A stretch of 64,000 nucleotides of DNA. Origin: Marisa cornuarietis. Taxonomy: Eukaryota > Mollusca > Gastropoda > Architaenioglossa > Ampullariidae. The stretch spans positions 682,001 to 746,000 of the forward strand of contig SMMW01000577.1 in the NCBI GenBank assembly GCA_004794655.1, read 5' to 3'. A model generated the notes under the pieces. That model was not told the DNA's origin. It made no database searches and saw nothing but the letters and a program-made list of their open reading frames with translations. The position numbers and the translations under genes are program-made. Positions 37,001 through 47,700 of the stretch are shown one piece after another (positions within the stretch are counted from its first letter, which is position 1; each line of letters opens with the position of its first letter).

Positions 37001-38107
37001 AAATTAATAACAATTTTAAATACAAATCTCAAAAAAAAAAAATTACCAAACTGTTTTATATATGGTAATGATCACTTAAGAGTGACAAACTGATGTATTT
37101 TTTAATGCACTAATACCAAAAATGTTTCTTGTTAACTTATAAAACAAGAAATGGCATCCTTTTGATTAAGAATACTGATGCCTGCACCAAATGCCAGCCC
37201 TACTGTACATATAGAATTTACACAACCTATTTTTAAATAGAACTAGTAAATAGATAATATGTTAGAGCTTCTCTACACAATATATTCTGTAATTAGAAAT
37301 AAACCTAAATTTAACCACCAAATGCTACATAGTAAAACTTGAAAAAATGGCTGTAGATGTGTTGCAAGATATTAACGAAATATAGGTAAACAGTTTGCAA
37401 AACAAGCATTCTACTTTAAAAAGCGACAGGCCTTAAAGAGCGGCAGCTGTCGCGCGTATGCATTACCCGACTGTAAATCCATAAAAGCGATTGATCTAGC
37501 GACATGAGTGTGAACGCGCCGAGCACACACGTCCTAGCATCCCTACTGCGATCATTTTCTGTAAGCAGCGCTGTGACTGATAATTAGTCTTTGTTAACTG
37601 CCAACACTTACCAAATGACGTTTGCGAGCTCGACAAAGCCTCAAGCATAACACGCCCACAGGTCCAAGTAGGCCGCCAAACTTGAGAATAAACTGACAGT
37701 GTACATATACAGCCATCAAGTACTCAGGATTTCCTGTGCTACAATGCCAGCCTCAATAATATGATCGTGTCTTTTAACGTGCCACATAATAGAATATAGA
37801 TGCAAATGCAGCGAGAAGTCAGAAACGTGACCAGAAAAGTGGCTAATACAAGTTTCTAGGCTGACAAACAACGAGATCGCATACGTAGCACAGCACATCC
37901 TAACACAAAAGGCAGATGAAATTCGATACCAGTCAAGCATCGAAAGTGATGCAGATTCGCTCTCGTTTCAAGGGGCGCGCCAAACGCAAATCCATTCGAA
38001 CTTCAACAAGTCGCAAAACTTACCCCAGGCTCCGAGTTGACAGCCGTCTGGGTATTAGCAGCCACCCAAACCTCAGCAAAAGTCTCAAGGGCTGTGTGAA
38101 GATCCAT
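31014..38107 (-). CDS. Unnamed minus-strand gene, 5' part: Ser/Pro-rich exon plus alternative first exons (partial)
   Basis: The firm part is the exon 31,299-31,014. It has a good acceptor (ATCATTTCAG), 95 codons plus one base, and a GTGAGC donor. Its product, starting ALKQTSLDDLPTML, is rich in Ser, Thr and Pro with repeated SP motifs (ASPKS, KSPSPRK), so it is probably disordered and phosphorylated. It starts in phase 0. The best first exon is 38,107-38,024 (28 codons, MDLHTALETFAEVW..., strong AAAATGG start context, GTAAGT donor, phase 0). Two other candidates, 37,716-37,612 and 33,060-33,004, also end in phase 0. No domain is visible and I do not recognise the family; a regulatory or signalling protein is a guess. 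The 3' part was not found. The gene is divergent from TM9SF1. Confidence 0.55.
31300..33003. other. Intron of the unnamed gene; nothing notable
   Basis: AT-rich, CpG-poor sequence without a recognisable exon, RNA gene or mobile element. Confidence 0.4.
33004..33060 (-). CDS. Candidate downstream alternative first exon of the unnamed gene
   Basis: Nineteen codons (MNRVDALCRILHHLHSGRK) end at GAAAG|GTAATA in phase 0, so they would join the 31,299 exon in frame. The frame stays open for about 27 codons upstream before a TGA, so the ATG is only the most likely start. It lies in a local CpG-richer block, consistent with an internal promoter. Confidence 0.35.
33061..34020. promoter_or_regulatory. 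CpG-richer island, putative internal promoter/enhancer
   Basis: This block is richer in CpG than its surroundings. It carries a purine-rich run with G-tracts (33,300-33,365), TAATCC at 33,728-33,733 and GGATTA at 33,749-33,754. It lies just upstream (minus sense) of the 33,004-33,060 exon, so it is a candidate alternative promoter. Confidence 0.35.
34021..35160. other. Intronic AT-rich sequence
   Basis: No exon recognised. A perfect CRE (TGACGTCA) lies at 34,509-34,516. A local partial duplication of TTTGCCATACTATGTAC / TCTGCCATACTTTGTAC occurs near 34,413 and 34,443. Confidence 0.4.
35165..35640. promoter_or_regulatory. CpG island inside the minus-strand gene
   Basis: CpG-rich sequence in an otherwise CpG-poor intron. 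It has GC boxes (CCCCGCCCACCCC at 35,330-35,342, Sp/KLF type in minus sense) and a possible minus-strand donor (AATAG|GTGAGC) near 35,284. It could host another non-coding first exon. No ATG-bearing frame is convincing. Confidence 0.35.
35641..37430. other. Intronic AT-rich sequence
   Basis: Low CpG, many A/T runs, no exon or repeat with clear borders. Confidence 0.4.
37612..37716 (-). CDS. Candidate alternative or second exon of the unnamed gene
   Basis: A frame of 35 codons from an ATG (MAVYVHCQFILKFGG...) runs to RARKRHL and a strong GTAAGT donor, phase 0. It could be an alternative first exon. Alternatively, TGTCAG at 37,692-37,697 could be an acceptor, giving an internal in-frame exon that inserts a hydrophobic, then basic stretch. 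The start context is weak (T at -3). Transcript data would decide. Confidence 0.35.
38024..38107 (-). CDS. First coding exon (main candidate) of the unnamed minus-strand gene
   Basis: Encodes 28 residues beginning MDLHTALETFAEVWVAA and ending NSEPG, then GTAAGTTTTG. A at -3 and G at +4 give a strong start. It lies in a CpG-rich promoter block 671 bp from the TM9SF1 ATG on the opposite strand. It joins in frame (phase 0) to 31,299. Confidence 0.6.
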
Positions 38108-38777
38108 TTTCGCAGACGGAGTCTTGACTCCCTCCTCCGAAAATGAGAGCAGAGCGCCGAACACAGCCAAGCAACAAAGACACAATATGTTCGGGGTGGA
38201 TTATCGCTTAGGTGGGCTACTCTTAGCCTAGACAGATGCAGAGTGGTAAGAAAAAGCGAAAACTCTGCCGTGGAGTCATGCTAAAACGGCGGAATGTCTG
38301 ATGCGTTCATTTTGGCAGCGGTTGCAACTGTCCAGCGCCGATCTGTAACCTCGCTAAGATAAAGCCCATATCCTAAGAGGATTAGTCGGTCGCATCGTGC
38401 ATGTAAATAACTTAGATCAATGCGGCCAAGAAAATAGTTCGCAATACGTCTTGCATGCAGTTCTGTTTAAAAGTGTAGTCTACTGTTTTAATAGCACCTT
38501 CCGTTTGAAAAAGTAACTCACAGACGTGGTCGAAGGTCTTTTATTGCATGCTTGCGCGTTTTGGTCACACCCCCAACGCCAGTGTGATGTAGAAGAAGCG
38601 CACGAATATGTCGGATTAGCATGTGCCCTCTGACCTTTCCACTTTTTTCTCGTTTAATTAAATATTGCAGTAAATCGAGCATAATTGGTATAAATGTGAA
38701 AAATAATGAAAGACTTAATAATAAAATAACGATAATAATATATTTCTCGAAAAATCTCCTTAGAACTAACTGACAAG
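38108..38777. promoter_or_regulatory. Bidirectional promoter between the unnamed gene and TM9SF1
   Basis: 670 bp separate two divergent start codons. The half next to the minus gene is CpG-rich (to about 38,480) and contains GGATTA at 38,379-38,384. The half next to TM9SF1 is AT-rich. No TATA box is placed convincingly for either gene, in keeping with housekeeping CpG promoters. Confidence 0.6.
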
Positions 38778-38785
38778 ATGGCGAC
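38774..38785 (+). promoter_or_regulatory. TISU/YY1-like element over the TM9SF1 start codon
   Basis: CAAGATGGCGAC matches the TISU consensus SAASATGGCGGC at 11 of 12 positions. TISU directs initiation from very short 5' UTRs and doubles as a YY1 site in mammals. If it is used, transcription should start only a few to about 30 bases upstream. Confidence 0.55.
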
Positions 38786-41700
38786 GTTGAAAACAGTTGT
38801 GTTGGCACTCTCCCTCACACTTGTTTCTTGCGCTAATTACAAAGAAGGAGACAAGGTAAACGAAGCTGAATTGCATATAATTCATCGGCAAGATGTTTTT
38901 TGTTGTTTATTTATTATTGGACAGATATATTTGGTACAGTACAGAAAATGTGCTTCCGTTATCGATCAGTATCATAACCCTAACCGTGTTAGGTTCCGCG
39001 ACTCCAAATAAAACTTGCAGATCAGATAGGCCTACTTGTTATAAAGTAAACTGTGTACATATGTATGTATTATATAACCAGAAAATTGATTAAATTATCA
39101 GCAGAGCATGGATCTGTTACACATAAACATCTCGAACTGATTATGTCTTAGATTTGCTTGCGTCCTGCAGCTGAATTTTGTTATCGTTCGGTCATTGTTG
39201 GTAGTGAAGGCATCCATTTTAATGGGCAGTGAAGATGTTACTAACAAAAATTGTATTTAAAAAATAGATAAACGTGTTTGTTGGGGTGGGTATACAGTAG
39301 ACAAACAGAGTATAGAACAAAAACGTGTTTCTGATCTTATAAAACTGCTGACAGCAAACGATTGACATTCATTTGCTATAATTTTACTTGTCTTTTATAT
39401 ATATATATTTTTTTACTCTGCTACTCATTCATGGTATTTACATCTTTCGAATATAGACTGGATTAATTTTTAATTTTATTCTCCATGAGACCTTTATGCT
39501 TCTTACATTTGCATATTCTTTCTCTCTCTCAGACACCCTGTATTCAAACAGGCAAATCACACACACTTCTATTAAAAAAATATGAATGAGAATTATCAGA
39601 TTTTTCATGTCTAGCAATGAATACTTATTTGTTGTTAAGAGTATATGGTGTGACTGGAAAGATGTGCATATAGCATAAGTATAACTTTTGAGAGTACGGA
39701 AAGCTACCACCCAGCTTTTTGTGTTCAACCTGGCAGCGATTTTAAGGGGGATAATCAGGTGCAAATGCACTACGTAGTTTAGACAAGGGGTTCACTCCCT
39801 TAGTTTAAAATTTGCAAATTGTTTTTGTATTTACTCAAAGAAAGTGCCAGATAATGTGTGAAATAAAATGTTATAGCATGAAATGTACTAATATGAGTGT
39901 GTTATAAAGAGAAAAGAAATTTTACAGTCTACGCATTTATTGAGATGAAAATGAAATCTATTCATTTCGTGAAAAAAATACCATGATGCTTCCATTAGAG
40001 CCGCGGTTCTCAACCTGGGGGGCGCGCCCCCCAAGGGGGGCGCAAGCTGCTGAAAAGGGGGCCGCAAAGGCGGTCATTTTCTCATATCTCATATAGGTAT
40101 TAGTGGCTAAGGGGGGCGCGCAGACGTACCTTTATTCGTCTGGGGGGGCGTCACAAGTAAAAGGTTGAGAAACGCTGCATTAGAGTCTAGTACTATATTA
40201 GTAAAACACTTGTTTATAAATACTAGGGGGGCGGCGCCGTAGTGTAGTGGTTAAAACACTCGCTTGTCACCACTGCAGTGAGCGGCTCAGGGTTCAGATC
40301 TCGTCTCGGGACACTCTCAGTATGTGACACCTGTTCGCAGGGCTGAGTGGCGGGGGGGGGGGTTTCTCCGGGTACTCCGGTTTCCTCCCCTCTCCCTTTC
40401 CCCCCATAGCGCGAAATCACCGCAAGGTGGAAGCACTTTCCAACTAAATAAACAACAACTTATAAATACTATGGTGGACTTGACAGTGAGTGGTTTTTTA
40501 ATGGCTCCCAACAGTTTCCTCTCCATTTTTTTTTTATCACTTTGGCTTCCTTGTCTCATAGAGTGTGAAATTATATATTGGGGAAAGCGCTTTTCTATTA
40601 AGTGAACTAGCCGACCAATAGGAAGTTTGTTGTGCAAGTAAAATTTACTATTTCAGGAATAGTGCCAAAAGTCTTGTTGAATTTCCTTTCCCATTTAGTT
40701 GGGTGCCATCTGATGGTTCATTTGAAGTTTGTAAATTTGCAATAATTGTTATTTACTAACAGCACAGTGTGTTTATTAATTTTGCTAATTGTTGCTAATT
40801 AAAGCTTATCGCCACCTTAGATATGTATAAAAATAACAGTATACCTGTTGCTGCTGGATGTTTCAGGTGCTGGTGTATGTTAACAAAGTAGGACCTTACT
40901 TCAACCCACATGAAACTTATCACTATTACCAGCTGCCTGTTTGTCGTCCTAATAAGGTGAGATGATTTTTTAAAAAAATTCAGTGCTGGTTGTGCCAGTT
41001 TATTATGGAGCCATATTGTCAAGTGGAGAAATACCATAAATGATACTGTTCAGTTACGTAGTACTTTATGGTCTGACTCATACATGCAGTCTTGAAATCT
41101 TTACCATAGTTCTTTCTATCTTTTCTTAGGGCCTAATCAGTAGCACATGCCATATATGTGCTCTTTACATCATCATTTTGCAAAGAAGCTCACCTTTTTA
41201 CATACAGTCATGCATTGCTACCCATCAGCTTTCCCGCCATGCTGTTTCAAACCTAATTTTCATTTTTTGTGAAGATTTTTTTAGGGTAAAATGCTGGGGC
41301 TGTGAGAGTATAAACATAAATTAAGACCTACTTTAGTTTTCTAGAATGTAACTCCAGGCAGAAGAGGGAGGAAATCAGCTCAGATCCAGATCTGTAAAAA
41401 TCCAGTATGTTCTCTCCCAAAATCTGAGCTAAAAGCTGGGACTGTTTTTGTAGTCATGAGCTGACCTATGCTTTGAACATAGCATGTGATTTGGATGTGT
41501 GAAGAACCTTGTCAAGAAATCCATGACTCACTTGTAAGTTTCTTGTCTATGTGAAAAGAGATCTCTGTGTACAAGATGACTTGGAAAAAGTAATAGTAGT
41601 AGTTAAAAGGGAGAGATAAGATGTGTGCAGTAAATGTAAGTGCTCTGTTGATGGAAAGTGAAAAAGTTTGCAAAGGATGCTCACAAAATTTAGCGTGTTT

Positions 41701-44700
41701 CTCAGGTGGAGCACAAAAGTTTGACATTGGGAGAAGTCCTGGATGGAGATCGCATGGCAGTATCTCTTTACAATATAACTTTCAGAAGTAAGAATAATTT
41801 CAGCCACTATATGCTTTGATGACTGATATATTTAAGAAAGAGTCTGTTGATTCAAAAGTTATTTTATGGAAGAGTAATGATAGAAAGTAAACAGCTCATT
41901 GGATCTCAGTCTTCTCCGCACATCTCCCCCCCAAAAAAAGAAAATTTAAAAGACTGTCATTTCCAGCAAAGTTCCCTCCAGTTACTTTTTCTCACAAAAA
42001 TTGCAAATGTTCTATTTAGTGATCTACTTAAAGCTACAAGAAAATATTTCAGCCTGTATGGCCTTCTGCAACTTGATTGAGCATAGATTGAAAGACAGTA
42101 TCCATTTTTAGATGCCCTCTTCAGAGAAAGCTTTTGCCGTTAAGATAATTTTTTTGGATATAATAACAAGGTATAATATTGCTATGCAGAGGAAGTTGCT
42201 AAAGATGAGCTTTGCAAAGTGAAATACTCAGAAAAAGATCTGGAGTTACTTCGTACAGCAATTGAAGATCTGTACTACTTTGAATTTGTTATTGGTAAGT
42301 AAGGTACTGTTTATTGACTATTCTTTTGTTTTAGAGCTTAGCAAGCATTATGACCCAGAGAGACTCAGAGAATCTCAACTGCTTGAGGGTTGAGTGGTGT
42401 TTCTTTAAGGCATTACACAAGAGGAAGCCTTTCCATCTGTTTTCTCACTTTTCAGAATGTTCTCTTTCCGTTAAGCATTGAAATAATTTCAACGTATAAA
42501 AAGTGTTTCTTTAATTATTTGCTTTCTTCATATTTTTAATTTTCTTTTGTGCACTATTTTAGACACCCCCTCCTTTTTCAGCACTTTACGATAACTCTAA
42601 AGACGTCAGTCAAGATGGGTCACTAATTTGAAAATCACGATCAAGTAAAGATGCACAAGCTGAAATCTTGACATATCAGAATATATTAATAATGCATTAA
42701 CCCTAAACTTCTCTCTCCATTGACCCAAAAGATAATCTTGAACACATGTATCAAATAAGTTTGCTATGTGTTCAAAAAAGTTTTTTTTTTTTTAAATCCA
42801 GATGACATTCCTGTGCGAGGCTTCATTGGGCACCTGGAGGAAGGAGGTTTTTTGCCCCACAATCATAAGGTCTTTCTTTGGGCACATTTAAGTTTCAACA
42901 TTGAATATAATGGCGAACATGTGAGTACAGTTACAGGATAAAAATTAGTTTTGTATGATCCACTAGGACGTAACTGTTTGAGTGACTTAGTTCTTGCACT
43001 AGTCAGAACAAAAGCTAGTTGCAGCTGAGCTGAGTTTATACAAAATGAAAGTGTTTGTCACAATCAGTGAATTACAGAGTAAGTAGTTCAACATTTTGAA
43101 GTGTTATAGACTGTATAATACAGACAAATTCTCTTCCAAATATTATTTCAGATCATCTATGCCAATGTCAGTACCAAAGAGCAGGTTCCAATCAGTCTGG
43201 ATGGAGTGACAACACCTTTTGAAGTTGCTTTCACCTATAGTGTCCACTGGTTTCCTAATGAGTGAGTTTTTACTTCTTTTCACCATGTTAAAGGCCAAGT
43301 GCAGTTTTGTCTTCTCAGAAAATTTATTTCATCAGTGCACCTGTATTTTCTATTTAGTCCTTTTGCATTTGCAGCTGTGCACAAAATAGACTCACAGCAA
43401 GCTATAGTCAAAATTATGAAATTCATAATGCTTAAATTAACCATTGATAATGTGTTGCACCCTCACTTATACCTTCTGCAAGATCAGGATCTTATTTATA
43501 AAGGATGAATAAATGGTTGAATAGAAAAGATTCCCATTTTTCTGTGTGCTTTTAGCCTCAAGTATGAAGACAGAGGGAAAAGAATGCGAGAGAACTATTT
43601 TTTCCCAAAGACGTTGGAGGTACTTGACAGTTATTTTTATTTAAGGAGAATAAAATAATCTTCTCCTTTGACCTAAGGAAGACGTATGTGTATTTGCTAT
43701 GCTGGGAACTGATTATCTTATCCCAATTTTGCGAAAATTGCTGTAGTTTGCAGTGGTGTGATACTAGCATAGATTAAAGCATTTCAACAATATTGATGTT
43801 AGTAGATTTCCCCTTTATGGTGAAAACAAAGGAAGAGAGTATAGTGATGCAAAGCTTTTTTTGTGTTTGAAAATGTCAAATGCATACAGCTTTTATATTG
43901 CTACCCATCATTTTACTCTTATTGTATTTTTCTCCTCTTCGCTGTGATATGGCCTTAGTTGCTGGCACAGCGTTAAACACTAACAAACAATATTTTTCTC
44001 CTCTAAGGGTCAAAGATTGTTATTTCCCTTGTAGGTTATCTCCCTTGAAACCACCCCCTCCACTCTTTTTAGGCATGTTTAGTGTTCTAACAAGGTAGCT
44101 TACTCATATGTTGAATTAATTTTGTCTTTAATTATAAACAATTTGTTTTTTTATGCACATTTGTTTGTTTTTTAAATAGCACATTAGCGTTCTTTGGTTA
44201 TTGCCTCAACTATGAAAATAAGATCAGAAAATCAAATTAATTTACCTTTGAATTGTAAAGTAGATGTTTCATTGGGTCAACTAGCAGATAAGTTATTAAC
44301 AACCGTCTTTATCTTGGGGTGAGAGCTTGCTCAAGGATCGTATGGAGAGAGCAAGACTGCTGACACCATAGCTAAAGCTAAACATCGCACTATCCTTTCT
44401 AGGATGGTGCAATTTTTGACACCTTTTGGGTGACTATAACGTGTTGTGAATGGTAAGGGCATTAGTTATTAATGTTTGTGAGTCTCCAAAGTAAAATAAA
44501 TGGTGTGCGGTCCACATCCTTGCTGTCAGTATTTTTCTGTCATATTTAGTAAATAGTTGGATAATGTTGGGACTGATAGGAACTGCTTTGCATTACTTGT
44601 TTTGGCTCCTAATGTTTACAGATACACTGGCTGTCCATCATCAACTCAATGGTTCTAGTATTCCTTCTGATTGGCTTTGTTGTCATTATTTTGGTGAGTA

Positions 44701-47700
44701 AAGTCATTACTGTCCCTGATGGTTATGCTTGCTGACTTGTTCTTGCCATAAAATTATGGAGGTTGAAATAAGTGTTATATCTGAGATGTTCTCTTGCCTG
44801 CACCAGATTTTAAGAAGGAAAGACAGTTCATGGGCAAGAGGTGCTCTATAAGATTTGAAGATATATATCTATATATATTTATTTAATGTAGGTGTGGTGT
44901 GTCTTTCTTACAGACTGCTCCCATTGTAATTGCATAATAAAAAGGCTCTTATCATCACAGCACATAATAAATTTAGATAAATCCACTATAGCTGGTTTCA
45001 GTGTTAAGACTTTCGGGAGAAAAGGTCTTCTTGTGATGGATAGCTTATGCATCTGATTTTACACTAGACACGAGTGCTCAAGAGTGACTTTGCACGGTAT
45101 AACCTGGGTGAGGAGGATGAGAGTGAGGAGCTGGACCAAGATGACAATGGCTGGAAAATTATTCAAACAGATGTCTTCAGGTTCCCACCAGCAAAGAGCA
45201 TATTTTGTGCCATCCTTGGTACTGTTGCATTTGTTCTCCTCGTTCTGTTCCTTTTGTGTGGTGGAGATGACACTTTTTTTTTAATGTGCAAAATTGTAAT
45301 GCATGGACCTATGTTTTATAGTCAGGTTTGTCACTAATTTCTTCCCCTTGCCCTTCCAAATTAAAGCATATATAATAACAGGAAGTAAGGTTAATTCTTG
45401 ATATTTTTCATCTTCAGACACATAAGCATGGTTCAGCTTTTGCCCAGAGGGCATGACCATAAGTAGAGTGTCACATCACAACATAAGCTCTGTTGTGTAG
45501 CACCTTAAGCCATCTTTGCACCATCAGATGTCATCATCTAAACAATTCTGGTCTTAGTTTAAAATTTAAAAATGATGACATTTATTTTATCAGATTTTAC
45601 TAGTTTTTTTGTTCATTGTTTTGTCTGTCTCAGGTGTGGGATCCCAATTTTTGGCGCTAGCCACTGGGATTCTCATGATGGCCCTTTTGGGGATGTTTAA
45701 TGTTCACCGGCATGGTGCTATCAATGCTGCTGCCATTGTCCTTTATGCTTTCACCTCATGTAAGTACCTCTCATTAGAGCTTCTGACAGGCAAAAAGACA
45801 GAACAGCAGGATTTGCTGTCAAAGGAGTTTGGACTTATTGCCTATGTCTCAGCTGTGTGTGTTTAGAATCATTTGTTTTTCTTAATAATAAATGATTTGT
45901 GGGATATATTTAAATTTTTGCTTACAAATCATTGGGGGTGGGGGGCTCTCAAACTCTCTCTTTCTCACACTCACACATTTATATGATTTCACCATCTGTG
46001 AGTAAGAGTAGTCTGTCTAGTAGATCATATATATATATATATGTTGCAGGTATTAGTGGCTATGTAGCAGCCAACATGTACAGAAAGATGGGAGGAGAGA
46101 GCTGGGTTTGGAATATCAACCTGACATCTGCTCTTTTTGCTGGTTAGCTTGCTTCTAACTTAAAAGCAATGCTTGTCTGTGTGTACCATTCTTAAAATAA
46201 CTAGATGAAAAAATAGTCTTTGCAAAGAGGCACCAGTCTGTCTGTTTTAAGTAGAAGTTGTGCCAGAGTTTTGCATGGAGACTTCCAATTTCACAGTTTT
46301 CTCGTCTAAAGGAGGGCAGGAAAGAGTTGGCAGAGATCTCCATGGAAGGAAGTGGGAAACATGTAATTCCAGATTATGCAAATCAGTACTATCACGGTTC
46401 TTAAACAAATGAAAATCCTAGTGTAGCACAAGGTAGGTCATGCATAGAATGTTGTTGGACACTCATTAATGACGTGTTATAATTTAGTGGATAAAAATTG
46501 TAAATGGAACCAGATTTAAGTTGATGAACTTGTACAAAAATTGAATGAGAGAGGAAATGAATATTTTTGATGATACATAATGACATGGGAAAAGAAATAA
46601 ATGAACAGTCTGTGCAATTAAGAATGCTTGAGGAAAGTGGGAACAAAGTTTTCTGCTTCCCAAATGCTTAGAGATAGTTGTCTGCCACCATTGATAAAAA
46701 TGCTCATTTATTTACAATAGCAAACAGACCATTCACACATTTATGGGCACTGTAATGAGTAAGACAGATGTGATTGCCTGTGTGATCTATGTTGTGTAAA
46801 TTCTTAGTGATTCACGTATGAGTTGTATGATTTGAATGTTTACTTCCTTGCTAGGCCCATTCTTCTTGGTCTGGTCAGTGATCAACTCTGTAGCGTGGGC
46901 ATATGGGGCCACACAAGCACTGCCATGGACAACTGTTGTTCTGCTAATGGCTCTCTGGGTCTTTAGTGAGTCTTTTTAGAACCAAATATGTAATACACAA
47001 GATTCTTTCTATATGTAAAGTTTTCATTGGTTTTATGGGAGCAGTATTGTTGTCTTCCCCCTTCCCCAGACCTGCTGTTTAGCATCCTTCCAAGTTAAGG
47101 GTAGATATTTCATTTTGAAGACAGCAACTGGCAGCTGTTATTACCATAAAAGTTGCAGTGAGTTGTGTTAAAAAAAAAGTTTTGGAATCTCCTCATTTCT
47201 TTTACTCATGGAAATCCTACTAACTTGGGATGTTCTTGCTTATTCATAAAAAATTTAGAGTTAAAAGTAAAATGTTTGTCAACCAAAACTTCTTGTGTAT
47301 GCAGTCACAACTTGGTGGTTGTTGCAGTTGGATACCCATTGACAGTTATTGGTGGCATCTTTGGAAAGAATTGGGCTCAAGGATTTGATGCACCCTGCCG
47401 TACAAAAAATATTGCAAGAGAAATCCCATCCGTTCCTTTGTACCGCTCAACCTTGGCCCATTGCGTTGTAGGAGGATTTTTGCCCTTCAGGTATGTAACT
47501 GTGCTATCTTTACTTGAATCTTTGGTTTTTGTGGGAAAAAAGATTTGATCACTGTTAAAAGAAAAAGCTTTCCACTCTATTTTTGCTGATGTGAGAGGGA
47601 TTAGGTCAGCTCTCTTCTTATTTGTGTTTTTCTGTATTACAATTTTCCTGCCCATTGTCTGGCTGCATGTCCTCTTACTATTATGTGGCAAAGGTAGAAC

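Noticed and set aside
37916..38146. 76-codon basic plus-strand frame
   Set aside because: It is antisense to the better-supported first exon of the minus-strand gene and has no domain.
38518..38808. Minus-strand frame across the TM9SF1 promoter
   Set aside because: No ATG at its start; it overlaps the TM9SF1 start region antisense and is hydrophobic because of AT-rich DNA.
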